Below, piece by piece: positions 1-11,469 of a DNA stretch of 64,000 nt. Within the stretch, counting starts at the first letter, position 1. Each line of letters starts with the position of its first letter. The notes under the pieces are model-generated. The model was not told where the DNA came from and did no database searches. It saw only the letters and a list, made by a program, of their open reading frames with translations. The DNA is from Pipra filicauda (taxonomy: Eukaryota; Chordata; Aves; Passeriformes; Pipridae), in contig NW_024104502.1 in NCBI RefSeq assembly GCF_003945595.2, forward strand, positions 186,001 to 250,000, read 5' to 3'. Both the position numbers and the translations under genes were made by a program.

Positions 1-167
1 TCCTGCTGCTCCAGCCCCTTCCCCAGCTCCCTTCCCTTCCCTGCACACGCTCCAGCCCCTCAATGTCTGTCTTGGAGTGAGGGGCCCAGAACTGGACACA
101 GGACTTGAAATGTGTCTCCACCAGTGCCTAGCACAGAGGGACAATCACTGCTCTGGTCCTGCTGCCA
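1..167 (-). repeat. CR1 LINE fragment, internal 3' part
   Basis: The stretch reads, in antisense, as the CR1 region with 'gaggggcccagaactggacacaggactt' type wording and then the 'gcacagagggacaatcac' block, which matches the avian CR1 reverse-transcriptase/3' flank seen in many bird loci. It is cut by the window edge on the left and ends near 167, before the AT-rich unique sequence. It is 5'- and 3'-incomplete, with no open frame of interest. Confidence 0.75.
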
Positions 168-2499
168 AACGATTTTTGATACAGAAATCAAATAATTAAC
201 AATTATCATCTGTTTTGATACTGCCTGATCTTTTTTTTAATATTATTTTTATGGTGATATGCTGGAAACATTGAGGACGGTTTCTTCTGATTGCCTTTGA
301 TGTGGATTGAAGGTCAGGGTTTGGCAGGCAAACACCAGGTCAGGAGGTCCCACCATCAGCTCAATCTGGCTGGATGTCCCAGGGCTGGTTACAGCAGCCC
401 TTCCCCTCTCTCTGAGGTGGCCCTAACTTTTTCACAGCTCCAGGTATAGCAAAAGCACCACTGGCTTCAAGAACTGGGTGGGTAATTTGTAATGAATAAT
501 TTATGTGAGTATTGCTGCTTTTATTCCAGCATGCGAGTTGTGTGTATGAAAAGGTTGGATTTTTCCCAGAGAAACTTGTTATTTGGAAGCCCTTTTTTTT
601 TAATAATTCCTGAAAAGACAGAAAATCTTGGTCTGTAGCTTATTATTGAGTTGTTTGTTGTGAGTATTTGATAGCCCAAATGCAGATTGCCTTGCATGCA
701 TGCACACAGCTCACATGGGCCTGATTATAGTCTGTCTAAAACCAGAGGGAGCCTTCCCACTGGCATTGCCAGGTCCTCCTGGTTGGAAGGGTGCAGGAAA
801 CACTCAGGAATAGGTTTCTCCCATGTTTTCACCTGGCTGCAGATATCCATCACTCTTGCTGAGACTCTTCAATATTGGCTTAACATTTTCAGTTCAGGGA
901 ACAAATCTATCCAGTAACTCCTCTGGCAAGAAGCCTGAGTGATCTTTGGGCAGCATCCTTGTAAGTTCAGAATTTAGCAAGAGATTTTTTAATAGGTTTT
1001 GTGAAAACAACTTCTTGGGTAGAGGAGAGAAGACAGCCTGGTATTTAAAGGACTAGAATTATGTGGGATGAATTTTTTGAAAATACCTTTCCAATTTCCA
1101 AACCCAATTCCCACTTTCTTTTTATTCTCTTGCATCAGTTCTGCCCATTCCAGCTCTTGTTGCTGGCTTTATTCTTGACTCCTAAACCTTGGCAGTACCA
1201 GGCTGCCCATCTCTCCACCAGAGCAACCACAAGTCTGGGTGGGCCACAGGTCCCACCTGGTGCAGTGAGGTGCTGGGACTTGCTGGGAGTGGAGCTCCTG
1301 GGACATCCAGTCCTGTGTGTGCTACCGTTAGTTTCAAGGCCTAGAAACCCATCTATGAACTCCCAGCTGGAGCTTTCCTGTATCTTTAGGGACCTTTGAA
1401 AGTCTAGTTCTGCAACGTGAATTCCTTCAGCTGTTCCCAGAAGCACTGAGGGACTTTAAAAATCCTCCTCATTCCCATAACTTTGTCTGGTGGGGCTTCA
1501 GTGGATGGAGCATGTCAAGCCCATAACACAATTGCAGTAACATTTGATATCTTCTTAGAGTTTAGAACGAGAGCGAGAGTGGTCAAAGCTGCTTCTTGAA
1601 ACCGTGTAAGCACTGGAAAAACAAACTGCTCTCTGAGGGAGGAAACCAAGAAGGTTCAGTGGCTGGTTCAGTGCTTGCATAAGTCCCTTCTGGTTCCCAA
1701 TCTTTCCATTTCCTCTGAGGCTTGGTTGTGAGTCTGGTCCCCACCACAGTCATTGATTCCTGATTCTTTTGTGAGTGTTCTGGGTTGCTCTCGTGATGCA
1801 AACTCTGCCATTGCTGCTGCACCCACTGCAACTTTCTCCAGCAAAGCCTGTCCCTTGCTCCCCAGAGAGCTGCACGCTTTCCCTTTCTCCAAAGTGGTTC
1901 CACTGACCAGGAGCACAGGAGCCAGGATTCAGCCTTTGCCTAACATCAGACTGAGGGTTTGCCCTGCTTTCCACAGCACCTCTTGGAATCCAAACCCCAA
2001 ACCATCCATCCTGTATGCCTGTCAAACTCTTCCAGAGCCCAGCTTTTGTCTCCTTCCAGGCTTGTCTGTAAGTAAAAGAGAGAGAAGGGATGAAGAGGGG
2101 GCAGAATGGATGATTTCTTTTAAAACAGAAAGAGGTGATTTTTTTTTTTTTGAGTTAATGCATAAATATCCAAGAAGGGACTGAAAAATAGGAAAGGAAA
2201 AGAGCCCAGCCTACATAGCTGTGCGGATAACCATGGGTTAGCCAGCACGGAGCAAGAACACTAAGCCATGACAGGAGGCTGGCGTAGCATCATCTCAAAT
2301 TATTAGTGCCTCTTGTTTTATAAGCGAAGTTCTGGGGGAGGAAATATGTACTGAAGTGAAACTGGTGATTGTACAGGCATGCCAGCGATTAAGGTTGCAG
2401 TGGGTGGGCAGTCTGTGGGGGCTGGTGTGTTAACTCCAGCCAAGGAGAGGCACATGCTTTCCAATCTATGCTATCTCAGTTTCAGGGCTGCAGACAACC

Positions 2500-2720
2500 C
2501 ATCAGGGTGTCATTAACAAGCAGTTACTCCGCTCTCCTTGCTGCGTGCTAAGGAAATATGTCAAAGGCATTTCTGGTGAGCGAGGGCTCGGCGCGATCAG
2601 ATTGCTCTAGCCTTCTCACAGCATTCCATTCAGATTATAATACACAATAGTTCAGACCCTGCTGTGTCCCATTACTCAATTATGAAATTGCTTTAGAAGC
2701 TGGAGCTTACTGATTGGCTC
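2500..2720. other. Candidate conserved noncoding element
   Basis: This block is repeat-free and stop-rich in all frames. It contains several homeodomain-like TAAT/ATTA cores and a few retained CpG-containing words around 2585-2600 (cgagggctcggcgcgatcag). That pattern, AT-rich words next to preserved CpGs in a non-genic region, is what vertebrate conserved elements often look like. No alignment was possible, so conservation is inferred only. Confidence 0.2.
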
Positions 2721-3126
2721 TGAATGATTTCATACCCATCATATTTCTGCGTGTTTGTGCTCTTGGGCTGATTGCTCCGTCTGGTTGGTTCAAGCCATTT
2801 CATTCTTCTGGTCTATGCACTGGGATATATTTCATACCTGTCTGCATCATTAACAATATGTTTTGCATCTTCACATCAGGCTGTGAAAGTGCAAATGACC
2901 TTTGATGTCCATTGTTGTGGGTACGGAGCCTTCATGCTATTGGCCAAGAGCTCGGAGAGGTGGGAAGGTGTAGTGAACCAAAGTACAGGCCCACAGTGCA
3001 GAACTCTTCTGCCTTCCCTGCCTGGGAGATGTGAGGGAGCAAATTGGGGAGAGTATGCTGGGATGGCAACTGGATTTATTTGTGCAGTTTCCACCACTCA
3101 GACTGAATCCTAAAGCATCTGTCCTC

Positions 3127-3196
3127 TAAGCATCACAGCCATTTAAACCACTAAGCATCATAACCATTTAGTCCACTACACATCACAACCAGTCTC
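3127..3196. repeat. Three-unit imperfect 25-bp tandem repeat
   Basis: Units begin at 3127 (taagcatcacagccatttaa...), 3152 (taagcatcataaccattta...) and 3177 (tacacatcacaaccagtc...). The first two share the same 25-bp length and about 20 positions; the third is more decayed and shorter. It is a small local minisatellite with no other visible role. Confidence 0.75.
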
Positions 3197-6100
3197 TATA
3201 AAATTTAACTTTGTTTATGAATTACATACAAGAGGCAAGGAAAAAGTGCTATTGATAGTTGGTGCAGATATGACCTACTTTCGTGTATCAACTCTTTATG
3301 CAGCTGTTTGCCTTCATGGGGTAAACATTTCTCAGTGGAGGAAGCCTTGATGGAGAGAAGCAGTGCTACTTTATGTTAAAGCAGGAATTTTACACCTCTT
3401 GGAAATAAACCCCGTGAAACCTGAATGGATGTGGTTTGATTCTACTGAATGATCCATTTTATCCCATTCTCCATAAAAGGAGAGCGAACAAGAATGAAGT
3501 CAGAAGGACTCAGCATGTGCATCTTTAAAACAATCAGTCCTGTTCGAATCCACTCACTGAAGCAAGGTCCTGTTCTAAATTAAAATAACATTACGTGCTC
3601 TAGTTTGGAGAGCCAAAACAAACTTGGGCTTTGAACTTTTCTAAAATTACTGCAAGTATCATTTTGAGCACCTATTGTTAATAGCAGCATTGATTTTCAG
3701 TAACATTTTGTACCACCCAAAGCAAAAGAGCAGAGGCTGATAAACTGATAGTACCATGCATTGCTGAAGCCTATTAGAATCAAATTGTTGACATCTTCTA
3801 GGGAGATGCTGAGATTACAAAAAAATTCGGTGTAAAAATGTCCTTGGTGTGCAATTAATATTCTCCCTTCTCTGTCAATAAAAAAATGTGATTCAGAGTC
3901 AGAGTGAACTGCTCAGGGGGTTGGATGTGTTTAGAAGCCTGTGGATGTGGCTGAGGAACTGGATGACATTGACCTCATGCCCAAACCCTTCAATTTGCTG
4001 TTCAAAGGGGAGAGAATTCTTAATAAAAAGTCTGAATTCTGGTGGTCCCTCAAGAGTTTCTCTGGGGTCAAATCCTAAAATCCTCCCCAAGTTTAGACTT
4101 CTAGATTTATGCACAAATTAAAATTAATTCAGGACACTGGATCCATCTGGCTTGTTTTTAAGGAATAATTTCTTTCCCAGAATCAGCATTTAGCATTTTT
4201 TTCTTCCTCTCATTCAGATTAGACCACCAGCAGGTTTGTTTCACCCTCTAGGTGTTATTAGGGAATTACTGGAAAGCAGCATGACTTTCTGTACCTTTGA
4301 TGCTTTTAAAATGATAGTCCCTTCTGCCTACACAGGGAGGTAGCTAGAAGGTCTTTGAAAGTTTTCAGTGTACCTTTCCAAGATGAGTTAAAGCTTTGGC
4401 AATGGCAACAGGATTCTCTCACCTGCCAGCAGATAAAGATCATTATGAATGTTCCCCATTCTGGGTTATGCTGTTCAGTCAATTGAATACTCAAAAAAAA
4501 TCCAGCACTGTGCCATCTAAATTTTTCCCTTTCAGACTTTCCACTGGATGTGATCGTTCTGACAATCTGCCATTCCACTAGCACAGAGTTGCTTATCTTG
4601 CAAAGTTTTTTTATGTATTTATTAACTCATTGTGTTTACTTATTTAAATATTCTCTGCAGATGAGACATATGGCAATTGCTGGCCAGCTTAGTCTCAGCT
4701 GCTTCACAGATCCAGCTGCTAATATCATTTCATAACTTGGCTTGTGCAGTTCAGATCTGTACCAAAAGACTCTGTTTTGAATTACCATTATATTTGATAT
4801 TAATACTAAGCATACTCACAGCTGTCCTACATTGCTGTTTCCACCCTCCCTGGAATTCGGCTCTCAGACAGAGGACATAACACTCTTGTATGTCTGCCTC
4901 TCAAGCTTTTAGATCTGTCCTGGACTCGCAGTGTATTGTCTAAGATGTGCTAATTGCCACTGCAGCATTCTCAGCTTCTGAGCTTGATGGCTTTTTCAAG
5001 GTCAGACCTAATTCAGACCTAACCTGGAAAGTTTTCCAGCATTGCAATAGTGACCTTCAACTGGGCAACCCAGGAAAAATTATGTGCAGCCCATCCGAGG
5101 TCTCAGAGGGTGTTTGGGATGGGATTTCAGAAGTATTTAGTCACCTAAAGATGAGGAATGGTATCTAGCAGTATTTTCCAAACCACCTGGGCCCCGATCC
5201 TCAGTGGTGTTATGTGTCTTTGCCTCAGGAAGGCAGTGGGAGTTAAGCACTGAAGCACGTCTGCATGCCCTTGGACACATCTGCATCTGTAGGAGCACCA
5301 GCACCTCTTTGAGCCTGGTGATGCTGAGCCCCAGCCAGAGGCTGAGCCCGTGGCTTCCCCAGCTCCTGGGGAATGGTCCCACCTCCGGACCTCTGTCTTG
5401 CAGACGTGCTGAGATGAAACATCCCAGTTTGCCTGCCCTCAGCTGCTGTCTGGGGAGCCCATGCCCACCCTTGGCTCACGTGTGGAGGATGCCTAGGACA
5501 GGCATTTCCAGCTTGCTCTACCAGCTGAGGCTGCACAACCACCCCTCATCCATGGAAATGGCACTTGGGGCAGCTGTGTGACCCAAAGATTTTATTTTTC
5601 CCACAGACGTAGAGTTATTAGGGAGCGGGAAAACATCAAGCAGGCAGATTATTTGTGCTCTCTGGATCCTGGATGAGTGACACTCAGGTCACTGAGTGAC
5701 ACCTTTTTGTCCACAGCTGCTGCTGAGCCCAGAGCACTGTTTCTTTAGTACAAGAGCAGAATGTGGCCTTCTGCTAATGAACAGGTCAGCTCTTTCTAGA
5801 GAGACAGGGTCTTCCACCTGTACTCTCTAAAGCTAGATATTTCTGTTGGTGGACAAGCTAACGTGTCATCTTTTATAGATTAAAATAGAGAAAAGATGTG
5901 CATCCAAATGTAAATCCTACCCTCAGCAAGCCCTCTGGGAACAAAAGGCTAGAAAGCATCTTGGTCGACTTTCAGGTCTGCAGCACATTGGCAGCCTTGG
6001 CACGAGCACACAGAGATCCACGGGGTTGCAGCAGGAGCAAATCTGGCCCCAGGAGTGAAGCACCCTGGTCAGCCGTGGGTTTGAGGCGCACCTCACCTGG

Positions 6101-9100
6101 GTGTTCTCCAAGGTACACTGAGATACACACCGTGAAGCTGAGAGTCAGCTCCTCTCTCTCCATCTTCTTTCTCCTCAGAGAGGATTCAAGTTTATTTAAT
6201 CTCAGATTTCTTGCTGAAAAACGCTCAGTGAGCATGAAATGCCTTTGAACTCTGGGTGTATTGCTACTGCCTGTAACAAGGCTGGGGAGCAGAGACAGCC
6301 GCTTCCGTGGCTGTTACAGACACATCTGCCCCGCGTGAGGCAGGCCCCCCCCAGTGCCTCCACAGCCTTGCACACTCTGGGAGCACCTTGGGAAATGTGG
6401 AGGGCACGGCTTGTGACCCTCATGCCCCACTCACCAGCCTGCACACAAAATGCAATGGGGGAAAAGGGGTGAGCTTAAAATTAAAGTATTTCCAACCCAG
6501 ACAACAAAGAGCTGCAAGGGACTTGGAATACGTTAGAAAGTGGATAGCCAGGAAACCCTTTCCATGAAGTGAAGAGAGGATTTAGTTGCTGAGTGCTGCA
6601 AAGATGCATACGTTTTCCTAAAAAAACATTCGTGGTGCCAACATGAAGATTCAGTGCATTGTCAAAACAAGCCAAGATTCTTATTAAAACCAATTGCTTT
6701 GGTTTGTTAGGCTACTTTGCTGTGGTGCCTCTAAGCCAGCATATGTATTTGGGTTTAGGAGTGCTGTTTCAGCCAAACCTTAGGTGGCTAGAAATGACTG
6801 TGAACTGAGCAGATGCAGGGTATCATTTGCCCGCTGCTGTCCTTGGGAGGCTGTGCCATGGTACGTGGCTCGTGGTGTGTCAGATGTTGGCTGTCTCTGA
6901 GAGCAGATGGGCTTGTGAGGAGGCTGCACACCATAACCACTCGAGAGCCACAGGCAATGCTGTGGGGAATCATAGGTGCTCCCCATTTCCAGACACAGTA
7001 ATGCAATAGAAGAAAATGAGACAAAAACATGTGCTATTTACTGTAATCTCCATTTCATTTGACTGAATGTCATGAATAACAAGGACCGTTTTGAAGAGAG
7101 AGGTAATACCTTTTATTAGGCTAACTGTGACAACACCAGGAAAGCAGAGGAAGCCCTCATACTCTTGAAAGTTTGTCTGTTTTTCCAGCTATATTGTTCT
7201 AACAAAAGCCGCTCATGGCTCCAGTAATACTACTGCCAGTATAAGAAATAAATGGTGTGTGCCTCTGACGCGCAGTTCTGCTCTTCATGGTATCAGGGTT
7301 GTTCCACCCTGGCTGATGAAGACAGGTGGGGTAAATGAAATTGAACTAGGCCTGTCTCTGATGGATGTGCTGATACAAATATTCATTTACTACCTAAGCA
7401 AACAAAGAATCCCTAGAATCCCTTCAAAAATCTGTTGAATCTACTTGAAGCTTGAATTTTTAATTTCTGCTTTTTTCAGAATATGGCATTGGAAGATTGG
7501 CTCTGTTTTAACAGTGCAAGCCAGACAAAGGTTAGGACTTTCAGTGGGAAGTGTAGAGATTGGAATTCCAATAGTAAAATGCATCAAAAATCAGGAAGCT
7601 GAGAAATAGGAATTCTTTTCCTGTTTCTTTGTTGAACCTTTTAGTTCCTCCCAGCTCACATCTCTCTCAAGTCACTGTGAATGTGCTCCCTGAGACACTG
7701 CAGTTTCTGTGCCAGAGCTGCTGTTGCTCTCACCATGGTAGACACCGAAGGAAACCTGAAAGCCTGTGTTTGGGAAAGAGACTGGTGAAAGCAGAAGGTT
7801 ATTTGGTTTTTCAAAACCAGCAAGATGAGAATCAGAAACAACAGGTAAAAAAACATTCAGCCTCTGTGGAACTCCATCTCCACAGCCTCTGTCTGTGAGT
7901 TTGGCTCCTGACTCTCCCTTTTACGTGCTTTGTGACCCTGATGCATCACTTGGTGCTGAGTACCTATTTCCTAAAAGGATTTCACAAGCCAGTGATGTAA
8001 TGAGTTGCCTGGAGGTGCAATCATCTGTGCTGGGTAATGGCTCTGGTTGCTCGGTGCTGTCCCATGGTCAGCAGTTTGGGAGTGCTTCATTTCCAAGTGT
8101 CTGAAGTGGATCTGAGAATCCCAAGGAGAAGATGTGTTTTAGAGCATGGAAGCATTTGTAGGCTGCAAAATAGTGACTCTGTGCTTGGTGTCCTTGATGT
8201 GTCCACATGTGCTGTGAGACATGAAAGACCTGACACCAGCCCTGTGGGTGTTCCTCCATCTCCAGAGAGCACTGGAGGTCAGTACCTGCTGTTCCCATGG
8301 GATGCTGAGTGGCATTCAGCTTTTTAAAGGCAAGTACCTTCAGGAAGTCCTAGATTCCTATGATCTGAGCGAAACCTCAGACTCTGTCTGCCTTCTGTGA
8401 GCCGTATTCTCTCATCTGAGCCCCAAGGCAAGCTCTCAGCCTAACTATCAGACTCTTGGCAGCAATTTCCCCACCGGTTTGTTGTATTTGGACTTGAGAT
8501 CCCCCCTTGACCCCAAAAGTCACACTAAAATGCTAAAAGTATTTTCTTTACTTGCTAAAGAAAACACAGAGGGCTTTATTTAGTTATTCAGAACTCCTCA
8601 GCCATTCTTCAGTCACTTCATGATTTCCAGAGATGGTATCTGTGCTGTTGTCTCCCGGTTCGGGTCGCTCAGAGCAGCTCAGAGGGGAAGGAAAGCTGTT
8701 ACATTTCATTGTCCTCAAAAGAGGGGAGAAAAATCCGACTCGTGCTCCCAACCCAAACAACTCTGCTGCCTCACGCATTCTTGACAGCCAGGAAGACTCC
8801 CTTGAAACTGCCTGTAGCCTTTAACTCCCTTCTAACAAGTTGGCCATTTCCATAGAGAAGATTTTTTCTCCCCTGATTTATGAGCTTTAATTTATATGCA
8901 AGCCTGGAATACTTGCTTTGGGAAGAGTTCTGTCTCCAGCCAAGTGAGTGCTGAGGTGCACAGCACTGTGCGTGGTATGTTCGGTATTTTCTTGGCACAG
9001 TCTGTAGCAGCCCCAAACACCCCAGTTTGGGAGCAAGGCTGGTTGGAAGTGGTGCCCAGCACTCTCCCTCCAAGCCTGGCTGGGCCGCAGAGTTACATTG

Positions 9101-9754
9101 CTGAATTGGGTGGATTTAAGAGGTTTGAGAAGCCTCTGCGTGACCCAGGCAGAAACAGCCTGTGAGTGCAGATGCACTGCTGTAACCTGGGCTTCTGTGC
9201 AGCCCATAAATGATCTAGGACAGAGTTTAATGATGTTTCAAAGGGTGGTAATGGGATTTTCCAATCTGGAGTTGACTTGTTGGAGCCTGGGTGTAGGCAG
9301 GATTGTACTGACCCTGCTGTTCCCTTTGGAAGCAATGGAGAGCATTTGGCCTTTCTTTGCATCAGGTCAGGAACTCCTGACTGACTTATGACGACTGGTG
9401 ATCTGCATCCTGAGGTGTGGTAGCATCCCATGTTGCTTTGTGTTTGTACCTGCTACTGCAGGTACTGCAGTTTGCTGCTACTGCATCTCAGCTGAAGGTT
9501 GGTACCTTCTACCTGCAGGGTGGTGAATTTTAACTATTCATTACTAACTTCATCACATGCAATGTAGGAACAACATATTTTTCATCCATTGGTTTGCTAT
9601 CACCACTTGTTACTCTGTGCTTTATATGCACATGTAGGGATTGGTTTCTGTACTCTTAAATTCTGAGGGGCCATGTTAAAATCTGTGGAGTCTGGTGGAG
9701 CAAGGAATCACACGTTTCACTCATCCCTTCCTGCTCTCTGTAGTATAAGTTGTT

Positions 9755-9941
9755 CTAGTATAGAATGAATCATAAGATGGTTTGGGTTGTAAGGGAACTT
9801 AGGGTTCATCCAGTTCCACCCCCTACCATGGGCAGGGACCCTTTCCATTTTCCCAGGTTGCTCCAAGCCCCGTCCAACCTGGCCTGGAACACTTCCAAGG
9901 ATGGGGCAGCCACAGTTTCTCTGGGCAACCTGTGTCAGGGC
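9755..9941 (-). repeat. CR1 LINE 3'-end fragment
   Basis: Read in antisense, this begins with a decayed 'atagaat..atcataa' CR1 terminus. It continues through 'tggtttgggttgtaagggaac', 'ccaccccctaccatgggcagggacc' type wording and 'ctctgggcaacctgtgtcagggcctc'. These are the hallmark blocks of the avian CR1 3' UTR. The copy is 5'-truncated at about 9941, the usual product of incomplete reverse transcription. Confidence 0.92.
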
Positions 9942-10412
9942 CTCAGCAGGAAAAGTGCCCTATGGAATAGTGTTCCATGGGTAGTCGTGTTGCTTCCATG
10001 AGAAGAGAGGTGTTTCATGCTATGTCAGGAGGAGTAGGCTCAGCCTGGAGGTAGTTGGAGTGGCTGAGACCTCCCTAGGCAGCTCTCATTGTAGGGAAAG
10101 GACCAGCAGATTTCATTGTGCCAAGCAGAAATTGGGAGGCAGTACAGTCTCTTGGGAGTGCCTTCCATCAGCCAGGTGAGCAGGGTAACCATGGTTGCAA
10201 CCCCATGACTGCTCAGCCATATACAAGCTCTACAAGCCCTCGTAACCATACCCCAGAGGAGTCATGGTGACCCAGGTTGACCCACAAGGAGTTCCTGAGC
10301 GGGTCAGGAATGTGAACCTTGGCAGCAAGTCCCCAGGCACCCCTCGGGGCAGAGACATGTGAAGTTACTGTGGTTTGACAGGCTGTGACAGTCATCTCAG
10401 GCCTTGGGCAAG
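9942..10412. other. Noncoding spacer between CR1 and ERVL-like LTR
   Basis: About 470 bp with no recognisable gene or repeat. The last five bases (gcaag, 10408-10412) form the left half of an imperfect target duplication for the LTR that follows. Confidence 0.5.
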
Positions 10413-11469
10413 TGTGGTGGTTTGGCCTTGGCTGGGTGCCAGATGCCCAAGAAAGCTGCTCTATCACTGCCCTCCTCAACTGGACAGGGAAGAGAAAATA
10501 CACCAAAAGGCTCATGAGTTGAGATAAGGGCAGGGAGAGGTCACTCCCCAGTTACCATCATGGGCAAAACAGACTGAACTTGGGGGAAATTAATTGAATT
10601 TATTACCAATCAAAATCAGAATAGGATAATGAAAAGTATAAAAAACCCTTAAAAACCTTTCCCACATCCCTCCCTCCTTCTCAGGCTTAATTTTATTCGT
10701 GATTCTCTACCTCCTCCCCGTCATCAGAGCAGGTAGATGAGGAATGGGGGTTATAGTAAGTTCATCACATGTTTCTACCACTGCTTCCCCCTCAGCCCCT
10801 GCTCCAGCCTGCGGTCCCTCCCATGGGAGACAGTCCTCCATGAACCTCTCTAACATAAGTCTTTCCTATGTGCTGCAGTTCTTCACGCACTGCTCCAGTG
10901 GAGGTCTCTCCCACAGGGTCAGTCCTTCAGGAATAGGTTGCTCCAACATGGGTCCTTCCACAGGTTCACAAGTCCTACCAGGAAACCTGCTCCTCTCTCC
11001 ATAGCTCCACAGGTCCCTGCTCCATCCTGGGTTTCTCATGGGGTCACAACCTTTTTCTGAGCATCCCCCTGCTCTGGGGTGGGCTCCTTCATGGGCTGCA
11101 GGTGGATCTCTTCTCCTCTGTGGACCTTTGTGGGCTGCAGGGGCACCTCAGCTCTGGTGCCTGGAGCACCTCCTCTCCCTCCCTCTGCGCTGCCCTGGGG
11201 GTCTGCAGGGCTGTTCCTCTCACGTATTCTCACTCCTCTCTTCACTGCCCACAATTACTTCCATGCAATAACATTTCTTTTATTTCTTACCTATGTTATC
11301 ACAGAGGTGTTACCACCACCTCTGCTGCACTTGGCCTTGGCCAGCAGCGAGTCCATCCAGGGGTTGACTGGCATTGGCTCTGCAGGACATGGGGAAAGCT
11401 TCCAGCACCTTCTAGAAGCTTCCCTGTAGCCCCACCCCTACCAAAACCTTTCCACACAAACCCAGTACA
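10413..11469 (-). mobile_element. Solo LTR, avian ERVL-type
   Basis: On the plus strand the block opens with tgtggtggtttggccttgg and closes with caaacccagtaca, so it has TG...CA ends in both readings. The wording (ctgctctatcactgccctcctc; the repeated 'ctgctccaacatgggtcc' and 'cacaggttcacaagtcc' modules at about 10870-11060; ccaccacctctgctgc) is that of a long LTR family common in bird ERVL elements. An AATAAA on the minus strand (TTTATT at 10599-10604) about 190 bp from the left end supports minus orientation. Flanks are gcaag and ggaag, a 4/5 match consistent with the 5-bp duplications of ERVL. No gag, pol or second LTR is in the window, so it is a solo LTR left by recombination. Family name was assigned from memory of bird LTR wording. 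Confidence 0.85.
10599..10604 (-). promoter_or_regulatory. LTR polyadenylation signal AATAAA
   Basis: TTTATT on the plus strand gives AATAAA in the minus orientation of the ERVL-like LTR, at the distance from the CA end expected for an R/U5 boundary. Function is inferred. Confidence 0.45.

Larger units (their letters stand above)
168..9754. other. Noncoding single-copy stretch
   Basis: No exon, RNA gene or young transposon could be recognised in these 9.6 kb. Open frames here are short (143 codons or fewer), mutually overlapping, and start mostly at non-AUG codons. Visible structure is limited to a T run at 2139-2151, a three-unit 25-bp tandem repeat at 3127-3196, and an AT-rich block at about 2500-2720 whose texture resembles conserved noncoding DNA. 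Confidence 0.6.
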
